Part shown: piece after piece, positions 17,862 to 26,668 of the stretch
How the letters are laid out: each line of letters starts with the position of its first letter
Numbering within the stretch: the first letter of the stretch is position 1
Source of the DNA: an uncultured SAR324 cluster bacterium
Lineage (GTDB): Bacteria > SAR324 > NAC60-12
Direction: 5' to 3'
DNA length: 26,668 nucleotides
Assembly (NCBI GenBank): GCA_902562015.1
Contig: CACERX010000017.1
Span: forward strand, 1-26,668
Notes under the pieces: generated by a model
Database searches by the model: none
What the model saw: the letters and a program-made list of their open reading frames with translations, nothing else
What the model was told of the DNA's origin: nothing
Position numbers and translations under genes: made by a program

Positions 17862-17904
17862 ATTTTATGAATTAAATGAAAGTGAGATGAAAGATACTGA
17901 ATGA

Positions 17905-19158
17905 TCAGCTTGCTTTAGATTGCGGAATATTTCCTGAAGGATTTTTTATCATCTTTGGCTTGCCCTTCTGCAGAACAGTTTCTTTGTTAATTTCAACTTC
18001 ACTTATGTCTGGATCAGAGGGAATTTGATACATTAAATCTAACATTGCATTTTCAATAATTGAGCGTAAACCACGCGCACCTGTTTTACGCTTTATTGCT
18101 TCTTTTGCAAGTGTACGTACAGCATCTTTTTTGAAAGTAAGCTTAACATTCTCAAGTTCAAACATTTTTTCGTACTGACGTATGAGTGCGTTTTTTGGCT
18201 CATTTAATATCTGTACTAAATGATCAACTTCCAGGTCATGCAGAGTTGCAACAACCGGAAGTCTTCCAATAAACTCTGGAATCAATCCATATTTGAGCAA
18301 GTCTTCCGGTTCAAGCTGAGACAAAATCTCAAGACTCCGAGTTTTCCTGCTCACATCTGCTCCGAATCCAATAGCATTTCGACCAATACGTCTTTTGATT
18401 ATATCATCGAGAGCAGTAAAAGCACCTCCGCAAATGAAAAGCACATTTTCTGTATTTACCTGCATGGTCTCTTGATGAGGGTGCTTTCGCCCGCCTTGGG
18501 GTGGAATGCTGGCTATTGTTCCCTCAATTATTTTAAGTAAAGCCTGCTGCACTCCCTCACCTGACACATCCCGAGTTATTGATACGTTTTCACTTTTTCT
18601 TGTAATCTTATCAATCTCATCAATATAAATTATACCCTGCTCAGCACGAGAGATATCGTAATCCGCGGCCTGCAACAGTTTAAGCACAATATTCTCTACA
18701 TCCTCGCCAACATATCCCGCCTCAGTCAACGAGGTAGCATCTGCTACGGCGAAAGGCACATTTAGTATTCGTGCCAAGGTCTGAGCTAAAAGTGTCTTAC
18801 CGGTGCCTGTTGGTCCAATAAGCAAAATATTGCTTTTTTGCAATTCAACTTCAGAATTATCATAATTTGCATTTATCCGTTTGTAATGATTGTGAACAGC
18901 TACTGCAAGAACTTTTTTGGATTGATCCTGTCCAACCACATATTTGTCAAGCACTTCTTTTATTTCTGATGGTTTAAGCAGTTCCTGTTGAAATTGTTCA
19001 GGATGTTCATTCTGGTATTCTTCCTCCATAATTTCATTACAGAGATCAATACATTCATCACAAATATATACTGTAGGTCCTGCAATTATTTTTTTAACCT
19101 CTTCCTGTGTTTTTCCGCAAAATGAACATCGCAGGAGTGTTTCTTTGGTATTGTTCAT
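17905..19158 (-). CDS. clpX: ATP-dependent Clp protease ATP-binding subunit ClpX
   Basis: A 417-residue AAA+ unfoldase, normal length. The N-terminal zinc-binding domain has C11, C14, C33 and C36 (CSFCGK and YICDEC). Walker A is G115-PTGTGKT122 and Walker B is [10 protein letters not shown]. The pore loop region GYVGEDVEN, the RKH-like loop GGRKHPHQE and the arginine-finger region RIGR are present. The IGF loop (NAIGFGA) that docks into ClpP is intact. With ClpP it degrades tagged proteins in the cytoplasm. clpP lies 13 bp upstream and tig before that, the classic tig-clpP-clpX order; here a PfkB kinase follows instead of lon. Confidence 0.98.
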   Translation of the reverse strand: MNNTKETLLRCSFCGKTQEEVKKIIAGPTVYICDECIDLCNEIMEEEYQNEHPEQFQQELLKPSEIKEVLDKYVVGQDQSKKVLAVAVHNHYKRINANYDNSEVELQKSNILLIGPTGTGKTLLAQTLARILNVPFAVADATSLTEAGYVGEDVENIVLKLLQAADYDISRAEQGIIYIDEIDKITRKSENVSITRDVSGEGVQQALLKIIEGTIASIPPQGGRKHPHQETMQVNTENVLFICGGAFTALDDIIKRRIGRNAIGFGADVSRKTRSLEILSQLEPEDLLKYGLIPEFIGRLPVVATLHDLEVDHLVQILNEPKNALIRQYEKMFELENVKLTFKKDAVRTLAKEAIKRKTGARGLRSIIENAMLDLMYQIPSDPDISEVEINKETVLQKGKPKMIKNPSGNIPQSKAS

Positions 19159-19171
19159 TTCCTAAATCCTT

Positions 19172-19768
19172 TCATACAGCTTTTAATTTCCTGTTTTGCA
19201 TAACCTCGTCTATAATACCGTATTCTTTGGCTTCCTCACTTGAAAAATAAAAATCACGCTGTGTATCTTCAGCAATCTGTTCTATTTTACGGCCGGTATG
19301 ACGTGCCAGTACATCGTTTAAAATATCCGTCATCCTGATAATTTCTTTAGCCTGAATATCTATATCCTCTGCCTGACCGGAAAAACCACCAATCATTTGA
19401 TGAATCATAATTCTAGCATGAGGCAGTGCCTGTCTTTTCCCTTCTGCACCTGCTGCTAAAAGAACGGCACCCATGCTTGTTGCCTGACCAATGCAAATAG
19501 TCTGCACATCCGGCTTCAGATACTGAATTGTATCATAAATAGCCATACCTGAAGTAACTAATCCACCAGGACAATTCAAATAAAGTGAAATATCACTTTC
19601 CGGATCTTCTGCTTCTAAAAAAAGTAGTTGCGCAATCATTACATTAGCAACATTATCATCAACAGGTGAACCTAAAAAAATAATGCGATCCTTGAGAAGA
19701 CGAGAATATATGTCATAGGCACGTTCACCACGACTATTCTGCTCTACAACCATTGGAATAAGAGACAT
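19172..19768 (-). CDS. clpP: ATP-dependent Clp protease proteolytic subunit ClpP
   Basis: A 198-residue serine peptidase forming the tetradecameric chamber that works with ClpX. The triad is visible: S98 in [12 protein letters not shown]123 in MIHQMIGG and D172 in RDFYFS. The glycine-rich LNCPGG motif that forms part of the oxyanion region is present. The N terminus [25 protein letters not shown] is typical, with a short propeptide at most. It is placed between tig (35 bp) and clpX (13 bp), so it is co-transcribed. Nothing unusual. Confidence 0.98.
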   Translation of the reverse strand: MSLIPMVVEQNSRGERAYDIYSRLLKDRIIFLGSPVDDNVANVMIAQLLFLEAEDPESDISLYLNCPGGLVTSGMAIYDTIQYLKPDVQTICIGQATSMGAVLLAAGAEGKRQALPHARIMIHQMIGGFSGQAEDIDIQAKEIIRMTDILNDVLARHTGRKIEQIAEDTQRDFYFSSEEAKEYGIIDEVMQNRKLKAV

Positions 19769-19803
19769 AATGATCTTCTACATTAATTGATAAATAAAGT
19801 TAA

Positions 19804-21132
19804 TCATGAATGCTCGTGATCATAGTTTTCATCATGTACGTGATCTTCTGCAGTGGTAGTTTTTTGCTCTATCGGTTCCCCAAATACTCTAGCTACAATT
19901 CTGTCAAGAGTAGCATCTCCCTGTTTCCGTATAAAGATGCGCTGATACATGTTCTGTCCGAAAGTAGTTTTTATTAATTCATCAGGATTTTGACCTGTTA
20001 TTTGAGCTAGATTAAAAAATTCTCCTGCTGCTTCTTTTTCATCAAACTTTAATTTTTCGTGTTCTCTAACTGAATCCAAAATAAATTTCATTCTCAAATC
20101 CATCCTAGCATTTTCATAACCTTCCTGCCTTTTCTTGTCTACTTCTGCATCAGTAATTTCATTTTTTGATGATGCATCATTCAGTTCTGTATCAACTCTT
20201 TCATTGCCTAATTTAACTAATTCTTCGGGTAAAATAAAATCATCATACAAGCCAGTTAACTGAGACCCTACCTGCATACGATATTCACTTTGAAGTTCTG
20301 ATTTTTTTTGAGCTTCTATATTTTCGGCAATTTTTCCTCTTAACTCTGTTACATTTCCAACACCAAATTTTTTAAAAAAAACTTCATCCATTTCAGGCCT
20401 TTTAGCTGAAAAAATACCTATTAATTTTATCCTAAAATCAGCTTTATTACCTTGATTTTCTTCAAAACGCTCAGATAACTCAATAATATCTGCTTTTTCT
20501 TCGCCACAGATCATTCCTATAAGCGTAGCATGAAACTCCTTGTATTCTTCTCCACCAACCTTAAACTGCAATTCTTTAGCAATTGAACCTGTAAATTCTT
20601 TACCATCAATCGTCCCACTGTAATCAATCAAAACCCAGTCTTCTTTTTCGACTTTGATATTGTTTCCTAATTTAGGTTCAAGTTTCTCTTGTCCCTGTAA
20701 AAACAATTCCAATTCTTCATCAATTTCATCAGATTTTACTTTTTCAAACTCCTTACGTGTAAGCAGAATTTTTCCGTAATCAAGCTTTGGTAGATTTGGT
20801 GCAATTTCAAATTGCAAAGTTGCTGAAAGAGACGACTTAAGGTCGAAGTCGATTTGTTGAATTATGGGTACTGTGACCGGCTTCAAAGAGTGCTCTTCCA
20901 ATGCATTCTCCATATACCCAGGAATTACTCGGTCCACAGCTTCTTTCTGCATTGCGGTTTTAAAACGCTTTTCAAGCCAGCCTTTAGGATATTTTCCTGG
21001 TCGAAAACCGTTGAGGCGAGTTTTTTTCAGTTCTTTATAAACAGCGTCATAGGTGGGTTTGATCTCTTCTAGGGAAATCTCGAGAGCAATCGAATACTTC
21101 AGCTCACCAAGTTCCTCAACGCTGGACTCCAT
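19804..21132 (-). CDS. tig: Trigger factor
   Basis: A 442-residue ribosome-associated chaperone and peptidyl-prolyl isomerase that shelters nascent chains. The ribosome-binding loop GFRPGKYPKGWLEKRF (residues 42-57) corresponds to the GFRxGK signature. The FKBP-type domain covers about 160-245 (DWVLIDYSGTIDGKEFTGS), and the helical C-terminal chaperone domain runs to about 425. The last 15 residues are rich in His, Asp and Glu (DHVHDENYDHEHS). Length is normal against E. coli (432). It is the first gene of the tig-clpP-clpX run; a weak promoter candidate lies upstream. Sequence between the N-terminal signature and the C terminus is diverged but without breaks. Confidence 0.95.
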   Translation of the reverse strand: MESSVEELGELKYSIALEISLEEIKPTYDAVYKELKKTRLNGFRPGKYPKGWLEKRFKTAMQKEAVDRVIPGYMENALEEHSLKPVTVPIIQQIDFDLKSSLSATLQFEIAPNLPKLDYGKILLTRKEFEKVKSDEIDEELELFLQGQEKLEPKLGNNIKVEKEDWVLIDYSGTIDGKEFTGSIAKELQFKVGGEEYKEFHATLIGMICGEEKADIIELSERFEENQGNKADFRIKLIGIFSAKRPEMDEVFFKKFGVGNVTELRGKIAENIEAQKKSELQSEYRMQVGSQLTGLYDDFILPEELVKLGNERVDTELNDASSKNEITDAEVDKKRQEGYENARMDLRMKFILDSVREHEKLKFDEKEAAGEFFNLAQITGQNPDELIKTTFGQNMYQRIFIRKQGDATLDRIVARVFGEPIEQKTTTAEDHVHDENYDHEHS

Positions 21133-21193
21133 GAATGTTTTTTAATTAAAAATTTAAGTTTAAAAAGAATTTTGTTTTCAAAAAAAGTAATTT

Positions 21194-21223
21194 ATTTAAC
21201 TATGTTTACTCTGAAAATCTCAA
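21194..21223 (-). promoter_or_regulatory. Possible sigma-70-type promoter before tig
   Basis: Read on the minus strand, TTGAGA (21223-21218) and TTAAAT (21199-21194) are separated by 18 bp and lie about 60-90 bp before the trigger factor start. The -35 box matches the consensus at five of six positions and the -10 box at four of six. The background is very AT-rich, so this is only a candidate. Confidence 0.25.
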
Positions 21224-21338
21224 GACATTTGTACTATGTTTGATTAATAGAATTTATTCACAAATTTATTAATTTTATTTATTTACTATATCATCAAATA
21301 CTTACAGTTTTAATGGGCAAACCCAAAACGAACATTCG

Positions 21339-22604
21339 TTATATTTTGATTCTTAACCATGTTTCAAGTCGTGGTAGCAACATTGTTGCTGTTGGAATAT
21401 TTCTGAACAGAAATCCATATCTAGAAAAATATTTAGAATTTTCAAGTTTTTTTGCTACATCCTTATTTTTTAGTAAACTACGGTTTATACCTAAAAGCAA
21501 AGGAGCCTCTTTTTGTTCATCTAGTTGGGACAACCTATTAAGAAGCGGTTCAGAGTGCCAGTTATGAAAAAGCTCCAGAGACACTTTTTTCCCCGAAACG
21601 TGTTTCAAGAAATAATCTGGGAAGCATACATTTTCACCGGATAAGGATACAAAATCAATTGAAGAAGAAAGTGTCCAGTCAGGTAAATGCTTAGCAAGCT
21701 GCTTACCCAACCTCTGAATTTCTTCAGGAACATAAGCCAGAAATTGTCTTAAGTGCGAACGAATACCACATGTTTGATCAAGTTGTAAAAAGTGTGTCTT
21801 GTTTTTATGTATTCTAATAATAGCATTCAACTCCCATTTTGACTGATGCAAAACAGCAGGAAAAAAATTAGCCAGATTCAATCCGTATTTTTGTGTTTGT
21901 AAAAACAAACTTAACGGTCCATCAATATCCATTTCAATTAACTTACGCTTTTTATAATCAAAACTTATCTTTGCCAACAATTTGTTAAAACGTAAATATT
22001 TTAGCAACTGTCTTAAACTCGCAGTAGTGCTTTCAGGCAGTTTTAGTTTGATTTTTTCACTGCGAAGCAATAAGCCCTGTACCTGTGCACAATTGTAGCG
22101 ATGAAGAAGTGCTTCTCCGGTTATTTTACGAAACTTGATCACTTTTTGGAAAGGAGGTAAATCTGAATAAAGTTGATCGCTCAAACTTTCCGATGTTATA
22201 CCAATTAGGCTAGCCAATGCTTTTCGATATGAATTCAAACTGTCTTTTTCTGAACTATCTGAATCATATGCGCCAGAATTCTCATATTTCCTAATTAATA
22301 CAGGGGAATTTCTAAATACTTTTTCTCTAAGTTCAAGAACATCATTTTTTGATTCTGTGTCAAATTCTGTACGATCAATTAAAAGTTTTTCTAAACCTTT
22401 TCCTACCACAACACCTGAAGTTAATCCATCAAGTAACTGCTTTGATCGATTCTCAAGAGCTCCACGATCTTCTCCAACACTTCTGGAAAAAAGGTCAGTT
22501 AATTCTGTAGCTATTTCCAGAAATTTTGGAGAATTCGTATCAATAAATTTTGGTTGAATTTTGCCACTTTTAGTCCTGAAGCAAAGCAGGTCCTTCGTAA
22601 GCAC
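21339..22604 (-). CDS. DUF790 / Bax1-like nuclease, partner of the XPB-like helicase
   Basis: A DUF790 protein. Archaeal Bax1 (binds archaeal XPB) belongs to this family and is a structure-specific nuclease. Family blocks include VLTKDLLCFR at the N terminus, LLHRYNCAQVQGLLLR, IDGPLSLFLQTQKYG with LNLANFFPAVLHQSKWELNA, and the nuclease-like stretch FPDYFLKHVSGKKVSLELFHNWHSEPLL. In the last, P329-D330 and E344 fit a PD-(D/E)xK-type site. The frame is open further upstream, but the start chosen is the GTG at 22604 because AAGGAG lies 8 nt before it and DUF790 proteins begin at this point. This gives 421 residues. The gene overlaps the helicase by 35 bp, so translation is coupled and a joint complex is likely. 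Confidence 0.85.
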   Translation of the reverse strand: MLTKDLLCFRTKSGKIQPKFIDTNSPKFLEIATELTDLFSRSVGEDRGALENRSKQLLDGLTSGVVVGKGLEKLLIDRTEFDTESKNDVLELREKVFRNSPVLIRKYENSGAYDSDSSEKDSLNSYRKALASLIGITSESLSDQLYSDLPPFQKVIKFRKITGEALLHRYNCAQVQGLLLRSEKIKLKLPESTTASLRQLLKYLRFNKLLAKISFDYKKRKLIEMDIDGPLSLFLQTQKYGLNLANFFPAVLHQSKWELNAIIRIHKNKTHFLQLDQTCGIRSHLRQFLAYVPEEIQRLGKQLAKHLPDWTLSSSIDFVSLSGENVCFPDYFLKHVSGKKVSLELFHNWHSEPLLNRLSQLDEQKEAPLLLGINRSLLKNKDVAKKLENSKYFSRYGFLFRNIPTATMLLPRLETWLRIKI

Positions 22605-23955
22605 GATGCTGTCTCCTTCTTTGGTTAGTAAAATATTCCCCTGTATCTTTTGATAAAACTTCATAAAGCAAGGCTTTTTTACCGGGACGTGCACGCAGAA
22701 TACGTCCCAGTCGCTGTACATGTTCTCTTATACTACCGCTTCCAGAAATAATCACCCCAACATTAGCTTCAGGCACATCAATTCCTTCATTCAACACTTT
22801 GGAAGTAATTAGTACAGGATATTCTCCATTTCTGAATGCTGTCAAAAAAGATTCACGTTCAGGAAGTTTTGTATGATGTGTTAGCACAGGCAAAAAAAAT
22901 TTTCTTCCCATACGATAGGCCATCTCATTGTCCTGAGTGAAAACAAGCATTCTTTCTCCTTTGTGATTTAGAATAAGCTTCCATAAAAGATCTTCTTTTG
23001 CTTCAGAAGCCTGACTTAGTTTTTTTTGCATTAGATATGCTTTGAAAGCATCCCTTCCTTCCTGGCTTTCGCTAGTTCTGCGCAAGAAAATTGACCAGCC
23101 TTGTGAGTTCTTAAAACTGATTCGATATTTTCTCAAAAAATCAGTGTAGCATTTGCGAGAAATCTCATATTGTTCTCGATCTTCTGGGAGCATTTCTACT
23201 TCTATTGTTTTAACCAGGTATGGTGCTAAAGTTTTTCCACTTAATTCATCAATATGTGTTTCATAACAGAGTGGACCACAAAGCTCATAAAGAACCTTCT
23301 CTTTACCGTCAGACCTTTCAGGTGTGGCAGTCAAACCAAGACGGAAAGGCGCGATAGAACCCAATGCGGTAAACTTAAATTGCTCTCCAGGTAAGTGGTG
23401 GCATTCATCAAAAACCAGCAATCCAAACTGATTCCCACGGTAAGGGACATGCAGCAAAGCGGAGTCATATGTAGCGACGGTAATCAACTGTATGTCATTT
23501 ACTCCACCTCCCAGCAATCCAATTTTTATATCAAAATATTCACTTAGAACAGCATTCCATTGCCCCATCAAGTCAATTGTAGGGACATGTACCAAAGTGG
23601 GACGTCCAATTCTGGCAATAAGCATGACTGCAAGAATTGTTTTGCCAGATCCAGTAGGTAGTGCAACAACTCCACGTTTTTCTGATATCCATGCATCTGC
23701 AGCTTCAGTTTGGAATGAACGTGGAGTTATTATTTTTTTAAGAGGAAATGTTAAAGCAGAAAATTTTCGGGCATTGTCATTATAGGCAATTTTATTTTTC
23801 CGAAGATCGGTTACAATATTACGATATTCAGCAGCAGGTGCACGGAAAGAATTAGTACGTTCATCCCAACTAAGCTCATTCAAAAATTGTAGCTGATGCT
23901 TTTCAGCGCCAAAAACCAGGAGTGTTCCTTTGTCAAATTTCAGACTAAGATTCAT
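22570..23955 (-). CDS. XPB-like superfamily 2 DNA helicase
   Basis: A 461-residue SF2 helicase of the XPB/Rad25 type. Residues 1-70 fit the damage-recognition domain. Walker A is P100-TGSGKT106, motif II is D183-E-C-H186, and motif III is LTAT (208-211). Helicase lobe 2 carries RMLVFTQDNEMAYR, VLITSKVLNEGIDVPEANVGVIISGSGS and QRLGRILRARPGKKA. Length, order and many stretches resemble the archaeal (Archaeoglobus-type) XPB recalled from memory. A thumb-like segment lies at about 245-300. At the position of the RED motif, ERED in that protein, this one reads E213-R-S215-D, so the Glu is Ser. It probably unwinds DNA in repair with the overlapping DUF790 nuclease. No other repair genes are nearby. 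Family is firm; pathway is inferred. Confidence 0.92.
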   Translation of the reverse strand: MNLSLKFDKGTLLVFGAEKHQLQFLNELSWDERTNSFRAPAAEYRNIVTDLRKNKIAYNDNARKFSALTFPLKKIITPRSFQTEAADAWISEKRGVVALPTGSGKTILAVMLIARIGRPTLVHVPTIDLMGQWNAVLSEYFDIKIGLLGGGVNDIQLITVATYDSALLHVPYRGNQFGLLVFDECHHLPGEQFKFTALGSIAPFRLGLTATPERSDGKEKVLYELCGPLCYETHIDELSGKTLAPYLVKTIEVEMLPEDREQYEISRKCYTDFLRKYRISFKNSQGWSIFLRRTSESQEGRDAFKAYLMQKKLSQASEAKEDLLWKLILNHKGERMLVFTQDNEMAYRMGRKFFLPVLTHHTKLPERESFLTAFRNGEYPVLITSKVLNEGIDVPEANVGVIISGSGSIREHVQRLGRILRARPGKKALLYEVLSKDTGEYFTNQRRRQHRAYEGPALLQD

Positions 23956-24177
23956 TAGAAAAACTTAGTTTTTATCTAATATGTGAAAAAGATTTATAAA
24001 ATTCATTAAGAATATAATTACTCAATCAGACAAAAGATATTATTTGATAAATCATTGTGTTTAAATCTTTTGACAATTAAGAAAATTAATCTATTCACAT
24101 TTAAAAATTTAAAGTAAAGATGAATTGTAAATTTTTATGACTATGACTCGGGATTAAAATTATTTACTCTTTAATAA

Positions 24178-25581
24178 CTATCCCAACTTAGATTCAGCAT
24201 CCCTCAGAGCAGTACGTAAGCCTTCCTCAATTACTGGATGATAGAATGGCATCTCCAACATCTGCTGAATAGTCATATTCTGCTGGTGCGCCCACGACAT
24301 CAAGTGTGCAAGATGTTCGGCATGTGGTCCAATAAATTCACTACCCAGAAATAGTCCGGAGTTTTGATCAGCATACACGTGCATTAATCCCTTGTTTTTC
24401 AGCATTATTCTGCTTCTTCCCTGACCTTCGAAAGATACTTTTCCTGTAACGACATTCTCATTCCCTTCCAGTTCGCTCCATGATTCACCAACAATTGCTA
24501 TTTGGGGATCACAAAAAACTACTGTAACTGGTGATCTTCTCAATCCAGATTTTATATCTGGGAATCTGGCTGCATTATCTCCTGCTATTTTTCCTTCATC
24601 TGCTGCTTCATGAAGTATAGGAAGATCATTGTTCACATCACCTGCAATGAAAATGGATGAATTTCCACATTGCATCGTGGATGAATTATAAAGAGGTACA
24701 CCGAGGGAATCTAATTCAAGTTTTGTATTTTCCAATCCCAAATCATTAACATTTGGTGATCTACCAGTTGCAGCCAGTAAAAAATCAAATAGTTCTTCCT
24801 TTTCTTCACCATTTTTAGGATCTACAAAACTTATTTTAACTTGTTCATTTTCAATCTCCAAACCCAGAATATTAGCTTTAGTATCGAGTGGAAATTCATC
24901 TTTAAATAAATTTTCAGCATAACTTTTGATACCCATATCACTTAAAGGTTTTAAGGACCCGGATAGGCCAAATATTCGAATACGAACCCCTAGACGATGC
25001 AGTGCTTGCCCAAGTTCAAGTCCTATCACTCCAGGTCCAAATACAGCCACTGATTCAGGAAGTGTATCCCAGTCAAATATATCATCGTTAACTACTAAAC
25101 GATCACCAAGCCCATTAAACATGGACATTAATTTTGGAGAAGATCCAGTAGAAATAACAACTGACTTTGCTTCAATAATTTTGTCTTCAACTTGTATTGT
25201 ATGATTATCAATAAATTGAGCGTGTCCCCTAAAATGGTGATTTTGATCAATATTCTCTACACTTTCCAGTACAAACCCGACAAATCTGTCACGTTCACTA
25301 CGTACACGTTTCATTACATCATGACCATTGATTGTTGGTTTTGATGAATATACTCCAAATTTTGAAGCAGTTTCTATTGAATGGGCTGCCTCTGCAGCTG
25401 CTATTAACAGTTTACTGGGCATACATCCAACTCGGGCACATGTAGTTCCATATACTCCACCTTCTATAAGAACGACTTTTTCTGTGTGCATTCGTGCCGC
25501 ACGATAAGCTGGAAGTCCTGCAGAACCAGCACCAATAACTGCTACATCAACTTTACAAATTGATTGTTGTGATTTATACAT
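24178..25581 (-). CDS. lpd: Dihydrolipoamide dehydrogenase-type FAD/NAD disulfide oxidoreductase
   Basis: A 467-residue flavoprotein of the pyridine nucleotide-disulfide oxidoreductase class I. The FAD motif is G17-A-G-S-A-G22 and the redox disulfide is C48/C53 in GTTCARVGCMPSKLL. The NAD-binding motif is FGPGVIGLELGQ, the second FAD contact FIAGDVNNDLPI, and the catalytic pair lies in H448-P-V-I-E-E453. Proteins with this CARVGC form are usually annotated dihydrolipoyl dehydrogenase, the E3 enzyme of 2-oxoacid complexes. However, no E1 or E2 gene is nearby, so it may be a paralogue with another disulfide substrate. The ABC exporter gene ends 67 bp upstream on the same strand. All active-site residues are present. 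Confidence 0.88.
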   Translation of the reverse strand: MYKSQQSICKVDVAVIGAGSAGLPAYRAARMHTEKVVLIEGGVYGTTCARVGCMPSKLLIAAAEAAHSIETASKFGVYSSKPTINGHDVMKRVRSERDRFVGFVLESVENIDQNHHFRGHAQFIDNHTIQVEDKIIEAKSVVISTGSSPKLMSMFNGLGDRLVVNDDIFDWDTLPESVAVFGPGVIGLELGQALHRLGVRIRIFGLSGSLKPLSDMGIKSYAENLFKDEFPLDTKANILGLEIENEQVKISFVDPKNGEEKEELFDFLLAATGRSPNVNDLGLENTKLELDSLGVPLYNSSTMQCGNSSIFIAGDVNNDLPILHEAADEGKIAGDNAARFPDIKSGLRRSPVTVVFCDPQIAIVGESWSELEGNENVVTGKVSFEGQGRSRIMLKNKGLMHVYADQNSGLFLGSEFIGPHAEHLAHLMSWAHQQNMTIQQMLEMPFYHPVIEEGLRTALRDAESKLG

Positions 25582-25648
25582 ATTTAAAAAAAAATATCAT
25601 ATTTTTTATATATTCTTTAAGCGGTAAACTAACTTAAAATAAACTTAT

Positions 25649-26668
25649 TTACAAATAACCTGCTGCTTGCATTTGAAACAAATCCGCATATTGACCTCCT
25701 GAAGCCAACAACTCCTCATGAGATCCGTGCTCAAGTAACCTGCCTTGATGCAATACAACAATTCTGTCTGCCATTCTCACTGTAGAAAAACGATGAGATA
25801 TAAGTACAGCACATTTATCAATAGTCAATTCAACAAAACGTTTGAATACTTCATGTTCAGCACGTGCGTCCAAAGAAGCCGTAGGCTCATCCAAAATCAG
25901 CATTTGAGCATCACGCATATAAGCGCGGGCTATTGCTATTTTTTGCCATTCTCCTCCTGATAAATTTGTACCCCGCTTGAACCAGCGTCCTATTCTCTGT
26001 TGATAACCGTCAGAGAGTCTTTCAATTACACTATCAGCGAGACTTCGACTTGCAGATTCTTTGATTCTTTCTTCGTTTTTCAATTCAGATATACGTCCCA
26101 CGGCAATATTTTCTGATGCTGTGAGATGGTATTTCACATAATCTTGAAAAATTACTCCAATCGCATCACGTAAGCCCTCAAGATCATCGCGTAAGTCTCT
26201 TCCTTCTAGTAAAATTCTTCCCTCTGTTGGATCATATAATCTTGACAGAAGCTTGACAAGTGTGGTTTTTCCTGCACCATTTTCGCCAACTAGCGCAACT
26301 TTTTCTCCTGGCATTAATGTAAAAGAAATATTGCGCAGGACCCATTGATTTGAATTTGGATAACGAAAACCAACGTTATCAAAGGTAAATCCTTTTAAAA
26401 TTTTACCTGGAAATGGAAGTGAATTAACAATTGAATGGATATTCGGTTTCATCTGCAGGAAATCAAAAAGATCACGCAGATAAAGTGCACTATCCGCAAT
26501 ACTTGAAAAACGAATTAGTATTGCTTCCATCAAAGACCTTAAACGTAAAAAAAGAACCTGAAAGAAATGTCAGATCACCCAGGGATAGTTCTCCATACAC
26601 TGTTCGATAAATAATTACAGCATAGGCTGTATAATACCCAAAACTACCCACAGTCGAAAGTAACCCTC
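25649..26668 (-). CDS. ABC exporter (fused membrane and ATP-binding domains), partial and frameshifted
   Basis: The 3' part of a half- or full-size ABC exporter entering from the right edge. The ATPase domain is complete (numbering from the TTG at 26533): Walker A G83-ENGAGKT90, Q-loop Q130, signature LSGGE (191-195), Walker B MLILDEP with D215-E216 and H-loop H247. From the window edge to about 26554 another frame encodes typical membrane-domain sequence (VGSFGYYTAYAVIIYRTVYG, then GELSLGDLTFLSGSF). The two frames meet at a run of seven A (plus strand). Removing one A restores GSFLRLRSLMEAILIRFSS, the expected continuation. So the gene is either broken, mis-sequenced at a homopolymer, or expressed by slippage. 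The substrate cannot be told. The lpd-like gene follows 67 bp downstream. Confidence 0.85.
26547..26553 (-). other. Homopolymer frameshift site in the ABC exporter gene
   Basis: Seven A on the plus strand (T on the coding strand) separate two frames of one protein. Upstream, ...GDLTFLSGSF continues into FTFKVFDGS in its own frame, which does not resemble the family. Downstream, the ATPase frame read backwards meets a TGA nine codons before the run ends. With six T the frames join as SGSFLRLRSLMEA. Confidence 0.85.

Noticed and set aside
22605..22721. Longer N terminus of the DUF790 protein
   Set aside because: It lies wholly within the helicase gene, does not resemble the family start, and a clear ribosome site points to the GTG at 22604.

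Overview
The window is an AT-rich stretch from what looks like a Gram-negative bacterium of proteobacterial type. Evidence for this is GlnB closely matching the enterobacterial protein, a tig-clpP-clpX cluster, a Bat operon with a BatB-BatC fusion and DUF4381, a YbdG-type channel, and Gmd. Intergenic DNA is far more AT-rich than the genes, and clear Shine-Dalgarno sequences are rare. An uncultured marine lineage (for example SAR324-like) would fit, but this is a guess from gene content. No tRNA, rRNA, CRISPR array, insertion sequence or prophage was recognised.

Layout. Positions 402-2374: a compact RNase D-type exonuclease, a tyrosine-recombinase-fold protein that has lost most catalytic residues (minus strand), and PII protein GlnB, divergent from it with only 19 bp between start codons. 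Positions 2384-2971: a single-domain response regulator followed by a 60-residue four-cysteine protein. Positions 2972-3397: extremely AT-rich spacer with a perfect 38-bp palindrome. Positions 3398-12005 (minus strand): one long Bat (aerotolerance-type) locus in the order moxR, DUF58, DUF4381, batA, batB-batC fusion, batD, YbdG-type MscS channel. MoxR plus the von Willebrand A proteins probably form an envelope-linked chaperone/assembly system, and the channel gene follows batD by 2 bp.

Positions 12463-15209 (plus strand): an ArgD-type aminotransferase with an unusual 110-residue N-terminal extension, then GDP-mannose 4,6-dehydratase. Positions 15493-21132 (minus strand): a proteostasis cluster tig-clpP-clpX followed by a PfkB sugar/nucleoside kinase and a U32-family protein with the four-cysteine motif of RNA-hydroxylating relatives. 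Positions 21339-23955 (minus strand): a helicase-nuclease pair, XPB-like helicase plus DUF790/Bax1-like nuclease, a module best known from archaea, with overlapping genes. Positions 24178-26668 (minus strand): a dihydrolipoamide-dehydrogenase-type flavoprotein preceded by the 3' part of an ABC exporter whose reading frame is broken at a run of seven A/T.

The items most worth following up are the catalytically degenerate Xer-like protein beside glnB, the XPB-Bax1 pair with its altered RED-like motif, the extended ArgD, the 38-bp palindrome and the homopolymer frameshift in the ABC exporter. All other genes look intact.
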